From contig JBBITW010000191.1 of NCBI GenBank assembly GCA_037440525.1, positions 1 through 6,583 on the forward strand: a DNA stretch of 6,583 nt. Reading direction: 5' to 3'. Both the position numbers and the translations under genes were made by a program. Every line of letters starts with the position of its first letter. Within the stretch, counting starts at the first letter, position 1. The notes beneath the pieces were generated by a model. The model saw only the letters and a list, made by a program, of their open reading frames with translations, was not told where the DNA came from and ran no database searches. Positions 1 to 6,583 of this stretch are shown piece after piece. The stretch comes from JBBITW01 sp037440525. GTDB lineage: Bacteria; Desulfobacterota; BSN033; UBA1163.

Positions 1-15
1 TCTCTATCAACATAG

Positions 16-44
16 TTGACAAAGAAGAAATCGTTTGATATAAG
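16..44 (+). promoter_or_regulatory. Predicted sigma70 promoter of guaB and the downstream genes
   Basis: The -35 box TTGACA (16-21) matches consensus exactly. A 17-base spacer leads to TATAAG (39-44), a five-of-six match to the -10 consensus. TG at 36-37, one base before the -10 box, makes it an extended -10 promoter. Transcription should start near 50-52, leaving a leader of only about 19 bases before the guaB ATG at 70. That is too short for a riboswitch or attenuator. It is the only convincing promoter seen in the window. Activity is inferred from sequence alone. Confidence 0.8.
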
Positions 45-57
45 AATAAAATATTTT

Positions 58-62
58 AGGAG
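58..62 (+). promoter_or_regulatory. Ribosome binding site that decides the guaB start
   Basis: AGGAG lies seven bases before the ATG at 70, which is good Shine-Dalgarno spacing. It favours 70 over the in-frame ATGs at 79 and 91. It also argues against the upstream in-frame TTG at 16, which is itself part of the -35 box. Confidence 0.75.
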
Positions 63-69
63 TGAGGAT

Positions 70-1539
70 ATGGAAATAATGGGCGTAGAGATGAAAGAGT
101 ATCTAACATTCGATGATGTATTACTTGTTCCTGGCTATTCTGAAGTATTGCCAAAGGATGTGGATATAAGTACAAAATTGACAAGAGAAATAAAATTGAA
201 TATCCCCCTTGTAAGTGCGGCTATGGATACGGTTACAGAGGCAAGAACAGCTATTTGCATGGCACAGGAGGGAGGAATAGGTATAATCCATCGTAATCTT
301 TCAATTGAAGAGCAGGTGATGGAGGTTGATAAGGTAAAGAAGTCTGAAAGTGGAATGATACTTAACCCCATTACGATGGACCCGGACCAGAAGATTTATG
401 AAGCATTGGAGGTGATGAAGAAATATCGAATCTCGGGGGTTCCAATTACAAGGAATGGTAAACTGGTGGGTATCCTGACAAATAGAGATTTGAGATTTGA
501 GAAGAGACTGGATGAAAAGATATCAACAGTCATGACAAAGGATAATCTTATTACTGTCCCTGTGGGGACAACCCTTGAGGAATCCAAGGAGATACTTCAC
601 AGAAACAGGATAGAAAAATTACTGGTCGTTGACGAGCATAACAATCTCAAGGGATTGATCACCATTAAGGACATTGAGAAGATGAGGAAATATCCAAATT
701 CCTGTAAGGATCATCTTGGAAGACTTCGGGTGGGGGCGGCAATTGGACCGGGCAAAGACAGGGAGGCAAGAACAGAGGCACTGCTCAAGGCAGGCCTGGA
801 TGTCCTTGTAATCGATACAGCACATGGTCATACAAAGGATGTTATTGAGGCAATTAAAGATACAAAGAAGAACTTCCCAAACTGCCAGTTGATTGGAGGC
901 AATATTGCTACAAAGGAAGGGATGCTTGAGCTTATTAAAGCAGGGGTAGATGGAGTGAAGGTTGGGGTAGGGCCAGGCTCGATATGCACAACCCGTATTG
1001 TTGCCGGAGTGGGTGTTCCTCAACTCTCTGCCATCATGGAGGTGGCTGAGATTTCAAAAAGGTATGACATCCCAATCATTGCTGACGGAGGTATCAAATT
1101 TTCAGGAGATATTACAAAGGCAATTTCAGCAGGTGCACATTCTGTGATGATAGGAAATCTCTTTGCAGGAACTGACGAAAGTCCTGGGGAGATTGTCCTT
1201 TATCAGGGTAGAAGTTACAAGGTTTATAGAGGGATGGGATCCCTTGAGGCAATGAAAGAGGGGAGTAAGGATAGGTATCTTCAGGGAGATGTGGAGAGTG
1301 AAACAAAATTGGTTCCAGAGGGAATCGAAGGAAGGGTTCCTTACAGGGGGGCTCTCTCTTTTTGTATTCAGCAACTTATCGGAGGGCTTAAAGCCGGGAT
1401 GGGCTATATGGGAGCAAGAAATATTAAGGAGATGCAGGAAAAGGCTAAATTCATCAAGATTACATCATCAGGATTGAGGGAAAGCCATGTCCATGATGTG
1501 ATCATAACAAAAGAGGCTCCGAATTATCGTCTGGAATAA
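70..1539 (+). CDS. guaB: Inosine-5'-monophosphate dehydrogenase
   Basis: This cytoplasmic enzyme oxidises IMP to XMP with NAD+, the committed step of guanine nucleotide synthesis. The 489 residues match the usual bacterial length of about 485-490. The N-terminal barrel segment has the typical LTFDDVLLVP. Two CBS domains follow (about 98-145 and 154-207), the Bateman module inserted in the barrel. Then come DTAHGH (249-254), the catalytic loop GPGSICTTR with nucleophile Cys306, the phosphate-binding ADGGIKFSGD (from 338), and the mobile flap with the Arg402-Tyr403 pair that activates water. The C-terminus ends in the family signature RESHVHDV and KEAPNY. All key residues are present. The frame stays open upstream to a TTG at 16, but that codon lies in the -35 box and would be upstream of the transcript. 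It is the first gene of the likely operon and shares its pathway with guaA, two genes downstream. Confidence 0.97.
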   Translation: MEIMGVEMKEYLTFDDVLLVPGYSEVLPKDVDISTKLTREIKLNIPLVSAAMDTVTEARTAICMAQEGGIGIIHRNLSIEEQVMEVDKVKKSESGMILNPITMDPDQKIYEALEVMKKYRISGVPITRNGKLVGILTNRDLRFEKRLDEKISTVMTKDNLITVPVGTTLEESKEILHRNRIEKLLVVDEHNNLKGLITIKDIEKMRKYPNSCKDHLGRLRVGAAIGPGKDREARTEALLKAGLDVLVIDTAHGHTKDVIEAIKDTKKNFPNCQLIGGNIATKEGMLELIKAGVDGVKVGVGPGSICTTRIVAGVGVPQLSAIMEVAEISKRYDIPIIADGGIKFSGDITKAISAGAHSVMIGNLFAGTDESPGEIVLYQGRSYKVYRGMGSLEAMKEGSKDRYLQGDVESETKLVPEGIEGRVPYRGALSFCIQQLIGGLKAGMGYMGARNIKEMQEKAKFIKITSSGLRESHVHDVIITKEAPNYRLE

Positions 1540-1569
1540 TTAAACGTCGAACCAAATTGGGGAAGTATA

Positions 1570-3501
1570 TTGAAAAAGACAATATTTATTTTTGTAATCC
1601 TTATATTATCCCTCATATATTATCTTGGATTTTTTAGTAAAAAGGAGATTTCTCCTTTAGCAGGTGAATTCCTATTCATTGAAAGTCAAACTTCGACAGA
1701 TCGCTTTTTAGACCTGAAAGCAGTAAATCTTTTAAAGTCAAAGAGCCTTAGCCAATCCCCCTCTCTTTCGAAAAAGGAGCTTGATCAGCTTTTGCAGATG
1801 AAACTTGATAAAGGAATAAGAAACCTCAGCACCATTTCCCACATGTTATTGCGAGAGGCAAGAAAGGTGAATAAAACTGGGGAGAAGGATCGAGCCTTAG
1901 AACTAATAGATTATGCCATTCTTTTTTCCCCTGACCTTTCTCAACCCCATTTTGATCGCGCCTTGATCCTGTGGCAAAAAAGCCCATTCCATATTCACAG
2001 ATTGATTGGAGGATTTTTAAATGGCTTCAAGGCAAATTTGAGGTACTTTCCAAGCTCCTTACAATTTTGCTATAATTCCTTTTATATTATCTCAAATGCA
2101 ATACTTATGGCCTTTCTTGTTTTCGGTATCGTCCTTCTGGTAAGATATCTCCCACTTTATTTTTATAATATCAGGAAAAATCTGACAGATGATCCATCGA
2201 GTCTAATCATTAATGGTTTAAAGATTTTTGTCATCCTTATTCCATTATTCCTCAGATTGGATATTCTATGGGCTCTCCTTTTCTGGTCGATTCTATTGTG
2301 GGGCTATGTATCTCCGAGGAAGAGAACCATTATCATTATTTTCTTAATCATTTTGACCTACCTACCTTTCTTTCTAAAATCCTCTTCTTCTTTCTTAAAT
2401 AGCCGCTTGGTTGAAATCATGCTCGAAATAAATGAGGCCAATTATGACAACTGGGATAGAAGAACAGAAGAGAGATTGAGGACATGGTTATTCAATCATC
2501 CAGATGACGAGGAAGTGCTTTTTACCCTCGGGCTTATTGAGAAGAGAAAGGGCAATTATTCTCAATCTGAGGAGTTTTATAGGAGGGCCCTTCAATACAA
2601 TCCTTACAGAAGTGGGGGTTTTTCAAATCTTGGAAATGTCTATTTAGCACAAAAACAGGTCGCAGATGCTATTAATTTCTACCAGCAGGCGATTGAATTG
2701 AATCCTGAGAAGGGTTCATATTATTACAATCTTTATCGTGCCTATACTCAGGAAAACCTATTTTCAATAAAGATTGATAAGGCATTTCAGATGGCAAGAA
2801 GACTCTCCCCCGAGCTCGTGGATTATTATATGGGGATTGATTCCTTAAATCCAAATCGTATGGTGATTGATGAGATTATTACCACGAATATGCTATGGGG
2901 GAGATTTTTTGATCAGTTGATTGGTAAGGAAGGAATCCTCTTTCGTCTCTTTAAGGCATGGTTTGAGAGGATTCCATCAAGACTCCCATTTTTATCACCA
3001 ATTGTTGGGCTTGCATTTTTAATAGGGATTTCTCGTTATTCAAGGTCTAAAAGGTTTTTGACAAATTGTCCAATGTGTGGAACCCCCACCTACAGATTTT
3101 ACCTTGGAACAGCAGGTAAAGAATTTGTATGTTTCAATTGTTATAGGATTTTTATCAACAAAGAAAAACTGCATCCAAAGGTCATGGAGAAGAAGTCATT
3201 TCAGGCGCAGGAATATCAAAAGAAGGATCACTTTATTGGCCGTTCGCTCTCCTTCATTTTTGTAGGATTTAATGACCTCTGGAGAGACGAACCACTTAAG
3301 GGTCTCATACTGCTTTCCATATTATTCGCATTTGTTTTAAAGTTTATATACTGGGAAGGAGTAATCCCTTCCTCTTTCTCTCTTACATCATCTTCAGCTT
3401 CTTTGAGAATAATACTATGGTTAGGACTTTTTATTCTATTTTATCTCCTATCCTTAAGACGCACCATCTGGCAGAAGCCAAAATTTATGATAGGAAAATG
3501 A
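1570..3501 (+). CDS. Membrane TPR protein with cytoplasmic zinc ribbon, function unknown
   Basis: The 643-residue protein has an N-terminal anchor (about 4-22) and hydrophobic segments near 171-192, 212-229, 232-247, 252-269, 473-489, 577-594 and 612-629. A single TPR-like helical pair is at about 91-125. Three consecutive TPR units lie at about 313-346, 347-380 and 381-414, with the typical spacing of G, Y, A and P residues (for example ALQYNP, AIELNP). Cys500, Cys503, Cys521 and Cys524 form a CxxC...CxxC zinc ribbon. Positive charges (RKN after segment 2, SPRKR after segment 4, RYSRSKR after segment 6, and the RR-rich tail) consistently place the TPRs outside and the zinc ribbon inside. The TTG start at 1570 is chosen because it immediately precedes the anchor; the first in-frame ATG would be at residue 77. 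A weak purine-rich site (GGGGAAG, 1559-1565) precedes it. TPRs usually bind proteins, so a scaffold or assembly role is a guess. I do not recognise a named family. Confidence 0.85.
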   Translation: MKKTIFIFVILILSLIYYLGFFSKKEISPLAGEFLFIESQTSTDRFLDLKAVNLLKSKSLSQSPSLSKKELDQLLQMKLDKGIRNLSTISHMLLREARKVNKTGEKDRALELIDYAILFSPDLSQPHFDRALILWQKSPFHIHRLIGGFLNGFKANLRYFPSSLQFCYNSFYIISNAILMAFLVFGIVLLVRYLPLYFYNIRKNLTDDPSSLIINGLKIFVILIPLFLRLDILWALLFWSILLWGYVSPRKRTIIIIFLIILTYLPFFLKSSSSFLNSRLVEIMLEINEANYDNWDRRTEERLRTWLFNHPDDEEVLFTLGLIEKRKGNYSQSEEFYRRALQYNPYRSGGFSNLGNVYLAQKQVADAINFYQQAIELNPEKGSYYYNLYRAYTQENLFSIKIDKAFQMARRLSPELVDYYMGIDSLNPNRMVIDEIITTNMLWGRFFDQLIGKEGILFRLFKAWFERIPSRLPFLSPIVGLAFLIGISRYSRSKRFLTNCPMCGTPTYRFYLGTAGKEFVCFNCYRIFINKEKLHPKVMEKKSFQAQEYQKKDHFIGRSLSFIFVGFNDLWRDEPLKGLILLSILFAFVLKFIYWEGVIPSSFSLTSSSASLRIILWLGLFILFYLLSLRRTIWQKPKFMIGK

Positions 3502-3503
3502 AC

Positions 3504-3509
3504 AAGGAG
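3504..3509 (+). promoter_or_regulatory. Strong ribosome binding site of the DUF4388 gene
   Basis: AAGGAG lies eight bases before the ATG at 3518 and only two bases after the stop of the preceding gene. It is the best Shine-Dalgarno match inside the operon and selects 3518 over the out-of-frame ATG at 3513. The tight spacing suggests coupled translation of the two membrane proteins. Confidence 0.8.
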
Positions 3510-3517
3510 ATAATGAA

Positions 3518-4630
3518 ATGGCTTTGCAGGGAACATTAAAGGACTTCAGTATTACAGAGATCATACAGTTGATTGGACAGCAACTAAAGACAGGTGTTTT
3601 GAAGATACAGAGAGGTAAGAATCTTGCAGAGATATATTTCGTCGATGGAATGATAGTCCATGTTTACTCCAACTATAGAGGGAAAAAAGACCTCATTGGA
3701 GAAATTCTGGTAAAGGCACAGTTGATCACACAGGAGCAGTTGGAGAGGGCTTTGAGAATTCAGAAGGAGACGCTCAAATACTTAGGGGAAATCCTTGTTG
3801 AACTTGGGATGCTTAAAAAAGAGGATGTGCTAAGGGTTATCTCCACCCAGGTTTATGAGACTATCTATGAGCTATTCTGGTGGGAGGATGGAAGTTTCAG
3901 TTTCGATCTCAGACTTGTGGAGAGCTATAAGAAGATTCCTTTTGCCCTGAGCACGGAACAGGTTCTTCTAAATATTCTACGAATGGTAGATGAATGGTCA
4001 GAAATCGAAAAAAAGATCTTCTCTCCCCATCTGGTTTTTAAGAAGAGTACCCTGCCTGAGGAAAAATCTGGAGATATCCTCTTTCCCCAAACTTATTTAA
4101 AGGAGAGATTGACCTCTGAGCAGGAGCTGATTTACAACCTTATAGATGGAAATCGGACGGTTCAGGAGATTATTGACCGAAGTCTCCTTGGAAAATTTAA
4201 TACCAGTGAGATACTGGCAAACCTAAAGGAAATGGGTTTGATAGAAATAGTTGGGCTTCGCACTCCAAGCCTCATCAAGAAGGTGAGGATGATAAATTTT
4301 AGAGAGGCAATGGTCTTTTCCTACTATGGTGGTTTTGTTCTTCTTTTACTTCTGGTATTTGCATATGTGAAGCCAAGTTTTTTAAATCTCTTTCTGAGTT
4401 CCAGGGTTGAAAGGGTTAATATAGAAGCCCCATATCATCTTCTTGAGAAGGCTAAATTAGATCGACTGCAGGAAGCCTTAGAAATACATTTTCTGGAGAA
4501 GGGAAGTTATCCAAGGCGCCTCGAGGACCTAATTTCAGAAAGGCTCATCTCCAAGGATGATCTCTTTTATCAAGAAGGCAATCCCTACCAATATGAGTTA
4601 AAGGATGGAAAGTATATTCTTAAACATTGA
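3518..4630 (+). CDS. DUF4388 (PATAN) membrane protein with MshEN-like insert and pseudopilin-like tail
   Basis: The 370-residue protein opens with a typical DUF4388/PATAN half (1-55: MALQGTLKDF, KTGVLKI, IYFVDGMIVHVY). The second half follows at about 112-132 (YELFWWEDGSFSFD). Between them, 59-111 is a tandem helical module like the GspE N-terminal/MshEN domain: two LGEILV-type 24-residue motifs, each ending in Gln (Gln82, Gln111), with a five-residue spacer. Residues 198-245 look like a winged helix, common after DUF4388. A membrane helix spans about 264-284. The tail 305-370, with KGSYP, LEDLI and GNPYQYEL, resembles the globular end of GspG-type pseudopilins, but there is no prepilin cleavage motif. 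Topology is inferred as N-terminus inside and tail outside. DUF4388 proteins are associated with bacterial signalling and motility systems, but the role here is unknown. It follows the TPR gene by 16 bases. The domain calls are by eye; DUF4388 is the surest and the tail moderate. Confidence 0.88.
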   Translation: MALQGTLKDFSITEIIQLIGQQLKTGVLKIQRGKNLAEIYFVDGMIVHVYSNYRGKKDLIGEILVKAQLITQEQLERALRIQKETLKYLGEILVELGMLKKEDVLRVISTQVYETIYELFWWEDGSFSFDLRLVESYKKIPFALSTEQVLLNILRMVDEWSEIEKKIFSPHLVFKKSTLPEEKSGDILFPQTYLKERLTSEQELIYNLIDGNRTVQEIIDRSLLGKFNTSEILANLKEMGLIEIVGLRTPSLIKKVRMINFREAMVFSYYGGFVLLLLLVFAYVKPSFLNLFLSSRVERVNIEAPYHLLEKAKLDRLQEALEIHFLEKGSYPRRLEDLISERLISKDDLFYQEGNPYQYELKDGKYILKH

Positions 4631-4653
4631 GAAATAGAAATGTTTTATTTCCA

Positions 4654-4681
4654 CTTTTTACTCATTCAGTGGTTTAAAAAG
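4654..4681 (+). repeat. AT-rich inverted repeat just before guaA
   Basis: CTTTTTA (4654-4660) is exactly complementary to TAAAAAG (4675-4681), leaving a 14-base loop. The right arm ends five bases before the guaA ATG, so a hairpin would overlap the initiation region. An overlapping alternative stem, CCACT (4651-4655) with AGTGG (4668-4672), is also possible. Both are weak, and neither looks like a rho-independent terminator because no GC-rich stem is followed by a U run. Confidence 0.3.
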
Positions 4682-4686
4682 AGAGT

Positions 4687-6246
4687 ATGAAAAATAATTC
4701 TTCATTTGACAAAATCTTGATTCTCGATTTTGGTTCCCAATATACTCAACTTATTGCAAGGAGGGTAAGGGAATGTAGTATTTATAGTGAAATTCATCCC
4801 TTTAATATGCCTCCTAAGAAGATCGATTCTATTGCTCCAAATGGTATAATCCTCTCGGGCGGACCCTCGAGTGTATATGAAGATAAAGCCCCTATATGTG
4901 ATCCTGAAATCTTTAAAATGGGGATACCTATCTTGGGGATATGTTATGGAATGCAATTGATGGCTCACATACTCGGAGGAAAGGTTACCTACTCGGATAA
5001 GAGGGAGTATGGAAAGGCCTTATTGATTGTTGATCAAGTTGGGGAATTATTTAATGGTATTGCAAAGAGGGGTGGAAGACTTCAGGTATGGATGAGCCAT
5101 GGAGACCATATCAAGAGATTACCTCATGGATTTCAAGGGATAGCCCACTCCGAAAACACTCCATTCTCAGCGATTGAAGATCCAGTGAGAAGGCTTTATG
5201 GCCTCCAGTTTCATCCTGAGGTCATCCATACACATAGGGGTATTGAGATTTTAAAAAATTTTATCTTTAGGATCTGTAGATGTTCAAACCTCTGGACAAT
5301 GAAGTCTTTTTTAGAACAGTCAATTCTCGATTTAAGAGAAAGGATTGAGGAAGGTAAGGTGGTCTGTGCTTTAAGTGGAGGGGTTGATTCTACTGTAACT
5401 GCATTGCTCCTACACCGTGTAATTGGAAATAGATTGAAGTGTATCTTTGTAAATAATGGTTTGTTAAGAAGAGGCGAACCTGAGGGTGTTTTTAAACTTT
5501 TTCGAGAGAAGTTTAAGATACCTCTAATTTATGTGAACGAAGAAGACTATTTCCTTAAGAAATTAAAAGGAGTGATAGATCCTGAAGAGAAGCGAAAGAG
5601 GATTGGGAGGGCATTTATCTCTATCTTTGAGAGGGAGGCACGGAAGATAGGTGGGGTTAGGTATCTTGCACAGGGTACCCTTTATCCTGATGTGATTGAA
5701 AGCGTATCATGGAAGGGCCCTTCTGCCACCATTAAGAGCCACCATAATGTAGGGGGTCTTCCAGAAAGGATGAAATTGAAATTAATAGAGCCTTTAAGGG
5801 AATTGTTCAAAGATGAGGTAAGGCAGTTGGGAAAAGAGTTGGGTGTGGGTGACTCAATAATCCAGCGACAGCCATTTCCTGGTCCCGGGCTTGCCATTCG
5901 GGTTATTGGTGAAGTGAGTAAAGAGAGACTGGATATATTGAGGCACGCCGATGAAATTGTTCTTGAGGAGATGAGAAGACATCAGTTATTAAATCGTGTC
6001 TGGCAGTCCTTCGCTGTTCTTCTGCCAGTTAAAACAGTTGGTGTGATGGGGGATTCGAGAACTTATGAAAATGTGGTTGCATTGAGGATTGTTGAAAGTC
6101 AGGATGGAATGACTGCTGATTGGGTGAGGATGCCATATGATGTCTTAGGGAATATAGCAAATAGATTGATAAACGAGGTAAAGGGAGTCAATAGAGTTGT
6201 CTACGATATTAGTTCTAAACCTCCGAGCACCATTGAGTGGGAATAG
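4687..6246 (+). CDS. guaA: GMP synthase (glutamine-hydrolysing)
   Basis: It aminates XMP to GMP, using ATP and ammonia from glutamine, in the cytoplasm. The 519 residues compare with 525 in E. coli. The N-terminal class I glutamine amidotransferase domain (about 8-195) has LSGGPSSVY, the nucleophile Cys86 in GICYGMQ, and the His176/Glu178 pair in LQFHPEV. The ATP-pyrophosphatase domain starts near 205 with the P-loop SGGVDST (230-236) and contains KSHHNVGG (350-357). The C-terminal dimerisation domain follows QPFPGPGLAIRV and ends in the canonical KPPSTIEWE. No catalytic residue is missing. The ATG at 4687 gives the expected N-terminus; the only Shine-Dalgarno-like sequence, GAGAG at 4681-4685, is too close to the start to be ideal. 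It completes the pathway begun by guaB, from which it is separated by the two membrane genes, and follows the DUF4388 gene by 56 bases. Confidence 0.97.
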   Translation: MKNNSSFDKILILDFGSQYTQLIARRVRECSIYSEIHPFNMPPKKIDSIAPNGIILSGGPSSVYEDKAPICDPEIFKMGIPILGICYGMQLMAHILGGKVTYSDKREYGKALLIVDQVGELFNGIAKRGGRLQVWMSHGDHIKRLPHGFQGIAHSENTPFSAIEDPVRRLYGLQFHPEVIHTHRGIEILKNFIFRICRCSNLWTMKSFLEQSILDLRERIEEGKVVCALSGGVDSTVTALLLHRVIGNRLKCIFVNNGLLRRGEPEGVFKLFREKFKIPLIYVNEEDYFLKKLKGVIDPEEKRKRIGRAFISIFEREARKIGGVRYLAQGTLYPDVIESVSWKGPSATIKSHHNVGGLPERMKLKLIEPLRELFKDEVRQLGKELGVGDSIIQRQPFPGPGLAIRVIGEVSKERLDILRHADEIVLEEMRRHQLLNRVWQSFAVLLPVKTVGVMGDSRTYENVVALRIVESQDGMTADWVRMPYDVLGNIANRLINEVKGVNRVVYDISSKPPSTIEWE

Positions 6247-6260
6247 ATTAAGTTAAGGTA

Positions 6261-6283
6261 TAAGATTTCATCAAACTATCTTA
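6261..6283 (+). repeat. Short inverted repeat between guaA and dnaE
   Basis: TAAGAT (6261-6266) pairs with ATCTTA (6278-6283) around an 11-base loop. It is a six-base AT-rich stem without a following T run, so it is a poor terminator candidate and may be chance. The rest of the 50-base gap shows nothing else recognisable. Confidence 0.2.
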
Positions 6284-6296
6284 GAAATTTAATTAT

Positions 6297-6583
6297 ATGG
6301 GACACGCTAATTTCGTTCACCTCCATCTCCATAGCCAATACAGTCTGCTCGATGGAGCAATTCGTTTTGATGAGCTACTGGAGCTGGCCCGAAAATATCG
6401 GATGGATGCAGTGGCACTCACTGATCATGGAAATATGTTTGGTGCAATCGAATTTTATCAGAGCTCCATTAAACACGGTATTAAACCTATTATAGGATGC
6501 GAGATATATATCGCTCCTAAAAGCAGGTTTGAAAAGAAGGGAGGGGAGATAAGTGACGGAGCTTATCATCTGACCCTGCTTGT
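6297..6583 (+). CDS. dnaE: DNA polymerase III alpha subunit, N-terminal PHP domain (cut by window end)
   Basis: Only the first 95 codons are present; the gene runs off the right edge. Full DnaE proteins are about 1,150 residues and form the replicative polymerase core. The visible part is the start of the PHP domain: VHLHLHSQYSLLDGA (7-21), with metal-ligand candidates His10 and His12, ALTDHGNMFGAIEFY (40-54) with Asp43 and His44, and GCEIYIAP (67-74) with Glu69. The ATG at 6297 is the only reasonable start because an in-frame TAG lies at 6282-6284. No clear Shine-Dalgarno sequence precedes it. It follows guaA by 50 bases with no convincing promoter between them, so co-transcription is likely. 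DnaE1-type identity is clear from the PHP motifs; X-family polymerases and histidinol phosphatases also have PHP domains, but not this HLHSQYSLLDGA/TDHGNMFGA combination at the N-terminus. Confidence 0.93.
   Translation, partial: MGHANFVHLHLHSQYSLLDGAIRFDELLELARKYRMDAVALTDHGNMFGAIEFYQSSIKHGIKPIIGCEIYIAPKSRFEKKGGEISDGAYHLTLL

Noticed and set aside
1..69. A purine riboswitch or attenuator upstream of guaB
   Set aside because: The predicted leader is only about 19 bases, with no paired stems; there is no room for an aptamer downstream of the promoter.
135..1374. Several open frames of 63-134 codons on the minus strand across guaB
   Set aside because: They are antisense to a fully conserved IMPDH coding sequence, lack recognisable domains, and overlap one another; they are shadow frames.
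3077..3265. A small + strand open frame inside the TPR gene
   Set aside because: It overlaps the zinc ribbon coding region out of frame, has no clear ribosome binding site, and gives no recognisable protein.
4702..5897. Minus-strand open frames inside guaA
   Set aside because: They are antisense to conserved GMP synthase motifs and have no recognisable protein features.
6233..6264. A possible dnaE promoter: TTGAGT (6233-6238) and TATAAG (6259-6264)
   Set aside because: The boxes are 20 bases apart, too long for a good sigma70 promoter, and the -35 match is imperfect and lies within the guaA coding end.
6261..6283. A terminator after guaA
   Set aside because: The stem is only six AT-rich base pairs and no T run follows; transcription into dnaE seems likely.
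6375..6569. Minus-strand open frame at the right edge
   Set aside because: The + strand encodes the conserved DnaE PHP motifs here; the antisense frame has no recognisable domain.

Overview
The window holds four complete genes and the start of a fifth, all on the + strand and closely spaced (gaps of 30, 16, 56 and 50 bases): guaB (IMP dehydrogenase), a membrane TPR/zinc-ribbon protein, a DUF4388 (PATAN) membrane protein, guaA (GMP synthase) and the 5' end of dnaE (DNA polymerase III alpha). No RNA gene, mobile element or CRISPR array was seen. The sequence is moderately AT-rich, with many AGA/AGG arginine codons. Gene content and the DUF4388 and TPR membrane proteins suggest a Gram-negative bacterium of the deltaproteobacterial type (Desulfobacterota or a related candidate phylum). 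This placement is a low-confidence inference from protein flavour, not from a marker search.

Bases 1-69 carry an almost ideal sigma70 promoter (TTGACA, 17-base spacer, extended -10 TATAAG) with a very short leader and a good ribosome binding site, so guaB starts at 70. No other convincing promoter or terminator is visible, so the five genes probably form one transcription unit. GuaB converts IMP to XMP and GuaA converts XMP to GMP. DnaE is the replicative polymerase, a consumer of the nucleotide pool.

The unusual part is 1570-4630, where two uncharacterised membrane proteins sit between guaB and guaA. The first has about eight membrane segments; charge distribution puts its TPR array outside the membrane and its four-cysteine zinc ribbon in the cytoplasm. 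The second has a cytoplasmic DUF4388 domain with an inserted tandem motif resembling the MshEN (GspE N-terminal) c-di-GMP-binding module, then a winged-helix-like segment, one membrane helix, and an outer tail resembling the globular end of a type II secretion pseudopilin (GspG). A 16-base gap and a strong ribosome binding site suggest the two are made together. A shared envelope-associated role is plausible, but nothing in the sequence proves a function. The c-di-GMP idea is weakened because the conserved arginine that opens each MshEN motif is absent.
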